This document shows positions 63,327 to 64,000 of a DNA stretch of 64,000 nt, piece by piece. The notes under the pieces were generated by a model. The model saw nothing but the letters and a program-made list of their open reading frames with translations, had not been told where the DNA came from and ran no database searches. Both the position numbers and the translations under genes were made by a program. The DNA is from Herbaspirillum autotrophicum (GTDB taxonomy: Bacteria; Pseudomonadota; Gammaproteobacteria; Burkholderiales; Burkholderiaceae_D), in the NCBI RefSeq assembly GCF_001189915.1, contig NZ_LFLS01000036.1:1-64000 (forward strand), in the 5' to 3' direction. How positions within the stretch are numbered: the stretch's first letter is position 1; each line of letters opens with the position of its first letter.

Positions 63327-63590
63327 TTATCCATGTCGGAATCCCGACAATCCGCCCCACTTGGTTGTCATCGGCAAATCGGCCCGCTGGTTGGCTGTGA
63401 CGTTGCACCAGAGCGCGATAAGCCGTTCTCCGTCCTGATGCCGTGGGCTGGCCTCCAAGTCGCGCCAGCCCAGCATTGTGGTGCGTGGCACGTCGATTGC
63501 GCTGCTGATGTTGACAAGCGTGTATCCCTTCCGCTGCACGTCAAGCAGCAGCTGGAACCAATCGACTTGCTTGTCTGGAATCGGCAGCAT
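63327..63590 (-). CDS. probable DNA-binding phage protein (HTH)
   Basis: An 87-residue protein. QLLLDVQRKGYTLVNISSAIDVPRTTMLGWRDLEASPRHQDGERLIALW reads as a helix-turn-helix: KGYTLVNISSAIDVPRTTMLGW fits a Cro/XRE-like turn with recognition helix TTMLGW. Likely binds DNA, but whether as regulator or terminase-linked protein is not clear. It starts 2 bases after the upstream stop; its last codons contain motif copy A. Confidence 0.65.
   Translation of the reverse strand: MLPIPDKQVDWFQLLLDVQRKGYTLVNISSAIDVPRTTMLGWRDLEASPRHQDGERLIALWCNVTANQRADLPMTTKWGGLSGFRHG
63334..63350 (-). promoter_or_regulatory. phage motif copy A
   Basis: Reads TTGTCGGGATTCCGACA on the minus strand, identical to copy B. 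It lies at the very end of the HTH gene and 56 bases before the start of the 62865-63278 gene. Confidence 0.55.
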
Positions 63591-63592
63591 CG

Positions 63593-63820
63593 TTACGGGG
63601 CATCCTTCGGGGGTGGATCGGAAAGAAAGTTCTTCAGATCGCCACTTGCCTGCAAGTAGCGAGCGTGATCAATGTCGAGGTAAATATGGCGCGGCGGCCT
63701 CAGGGAGTGAATGGTCTCAAGAATCTTTAGATACGGCTCAGCGGCCGCCATGTACTCCCGGTGTATGCGCGCCAATTGTGCTTTGGCCTCCCGCTCATAC
63801 TCGTCCAGTTTGTTGCTCAC
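63593..63820 (-). CDS. phage hypothetical protein
   Basis: A 75-residue charged, helical protein, MSNKLDEYEREAKAQLARIHREYMAAAEPYLKIL..., starting at GTG 63820, which overlaps the stop of the preceding gene (GTGA). No motif recognised; probably a small early or middle phage protein cotranscribed with the HTH gene downstream. Confidence 0.55.
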   Translation of the reverse strand: MSNKLDEYEREAKAQLARIHREYMAAAEPYLKILETIHSLRPPRHIYLDIDHARYLQASGDLKNFLSDPPPKDAP

Positions 63821-64000
63821 GCCGGCACCTCATCAAACATCGACGCCTGCGGCTGAACCACGGACAGCGCGGTGATGGTCACCACGACGCGCGCGCCCTT
63901 CTCGTCAGGCTCGCCCACTTCGCCGGTATCCTTCCAGACCCAAAAATCGTCTTCGATGGCCAGGCCCTTGATCGAGTCGTACAGGCATTTGCGGGCGTTA
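63817..64000 (-). CDS. RusA-like endonuclease, C-terminal part (partial)
   Basis: The last 60 codons of a gene entering from beyond the right edge. They encode NARKCLYDSIKGLAIEDD followed by a variable strand and a C-terminus EVPA. The DA/DS-x-x-G-x-x-x-x-D-D pattern matches the catalytic region of RusA Holliday junction resolvases, common before podovirus head genes. With only the C-terminus available this is tentative. Confidence 0.5.
   Translation of the reverse strand, partial: NARKCLYDSIKGLAIEDDFWVWKDTGEVGEPDEKGARVVVTITALSVVQPQASMFDEVPA

Larger units (their letters stand above)
42385..64000. mobile_element. prophage, podovirus type, right end outside window
   Basis: It starts at the 3' end of tRNA-Leu with an integrase, followed by a continuous minus-strand block of virion and lysis genes. 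The order from right to left is T7-like: portal, small protein, scaffold, capsid, tail-tube proteins, ejection proteins, terminase subunits, tail fibre, holin, DUF5675, Rz/Rz1. No tail-tape-measure or sheath genes are present, so the tail is short. No reading frame in it looks broken. Replication, repressor and attR must lie beyond 64000. Confidence 0.9.

Overview
The window is a chromosomal segment of a betaproteobacterium, most likely an Oxalobacteraceae-type member of the Burkholderiales. The evidence is the translation-gene order thrS-infC-rpmI-rplT-pheS-pheT-ihfA-merR, an exosortase-B-type exopolysaccharide set (EpsE, EpsF, EpsG and EpsL homologues), and generally GC-rich coding sequence. 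I cannot name the genus from sequence alone.

Layout. 1-1 kb: an AT-rich two-gene unit that looks like a displaced nuclease toxin and partner, closed off by a terminator. 1-5.5 kb: small hypotheticals, a TonB-like cell-envelope protein, a small lipoprotein, glycerate kinase and a luciferase-like flavoprotein. 5.5-25.5 kb: an exopolysaccharide locus. A long plus-strand operon (export protein, EpsF, EpsG, flippase, glycosyltransferase, ligase/polymerase, secreted glycosidase, EpsL barrel, acyltransferase, deacetylase) meets a minus-strand operon (WecG-type transferase, priming sugar-phosphate transferase, FemAB-like acyltransferase). A second plus-strand unit follows (glycosyltransferase and an unusual GMC oxidoreductase/aldo-keto reductase fusion). 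Together these would prime a sugar on undecaprenyl phosphate, extend and modify it, flip, polymerise and export it. 25.5-28.2 kb: a GNAT enzyme and a chemoreceptor.

28.2-36.5 kb: the minus-strand translation operon. infC appears to start at AUA, and thrS is preceded by a promoter, a 13-residue threonine-rich leader peptide and a strong terminator, the arrangement of a transcription attenuator. Upstream lie three tandem 113-bp repeats, each holding a long inverted repeat. 37-42.4 kb: a deacetylase lipoprotein, tRNA-Val(GAC), relA, a RidA-family protein, an alpha/beta hydrolase and tRNA-Leu(UAA).

42.4-64 kb: a prophage integrated just after tRNA-Leu and running off the right edge. Its tyrosine integrase faces right; every other gene is on the minus strand in a T7-like podovirus late order: portal, small protein, scaffold, capsid, tail-tube proteins, ejection proteins, terminase, tail fibre, holin, DUF5675 protein, Rz with nested Rz1. 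No lysozyme or amidase gene is visible, and DUF5675 occupies the endolysin slot. A 17-base motif, TTGTCGGGATTC(C/A)GACA, occurs three times in the same orientation upstream of phage genes and may be a phage control element. No CRISPR array, insertion sequence, rRNA or diversity-generating retroelement was seen.
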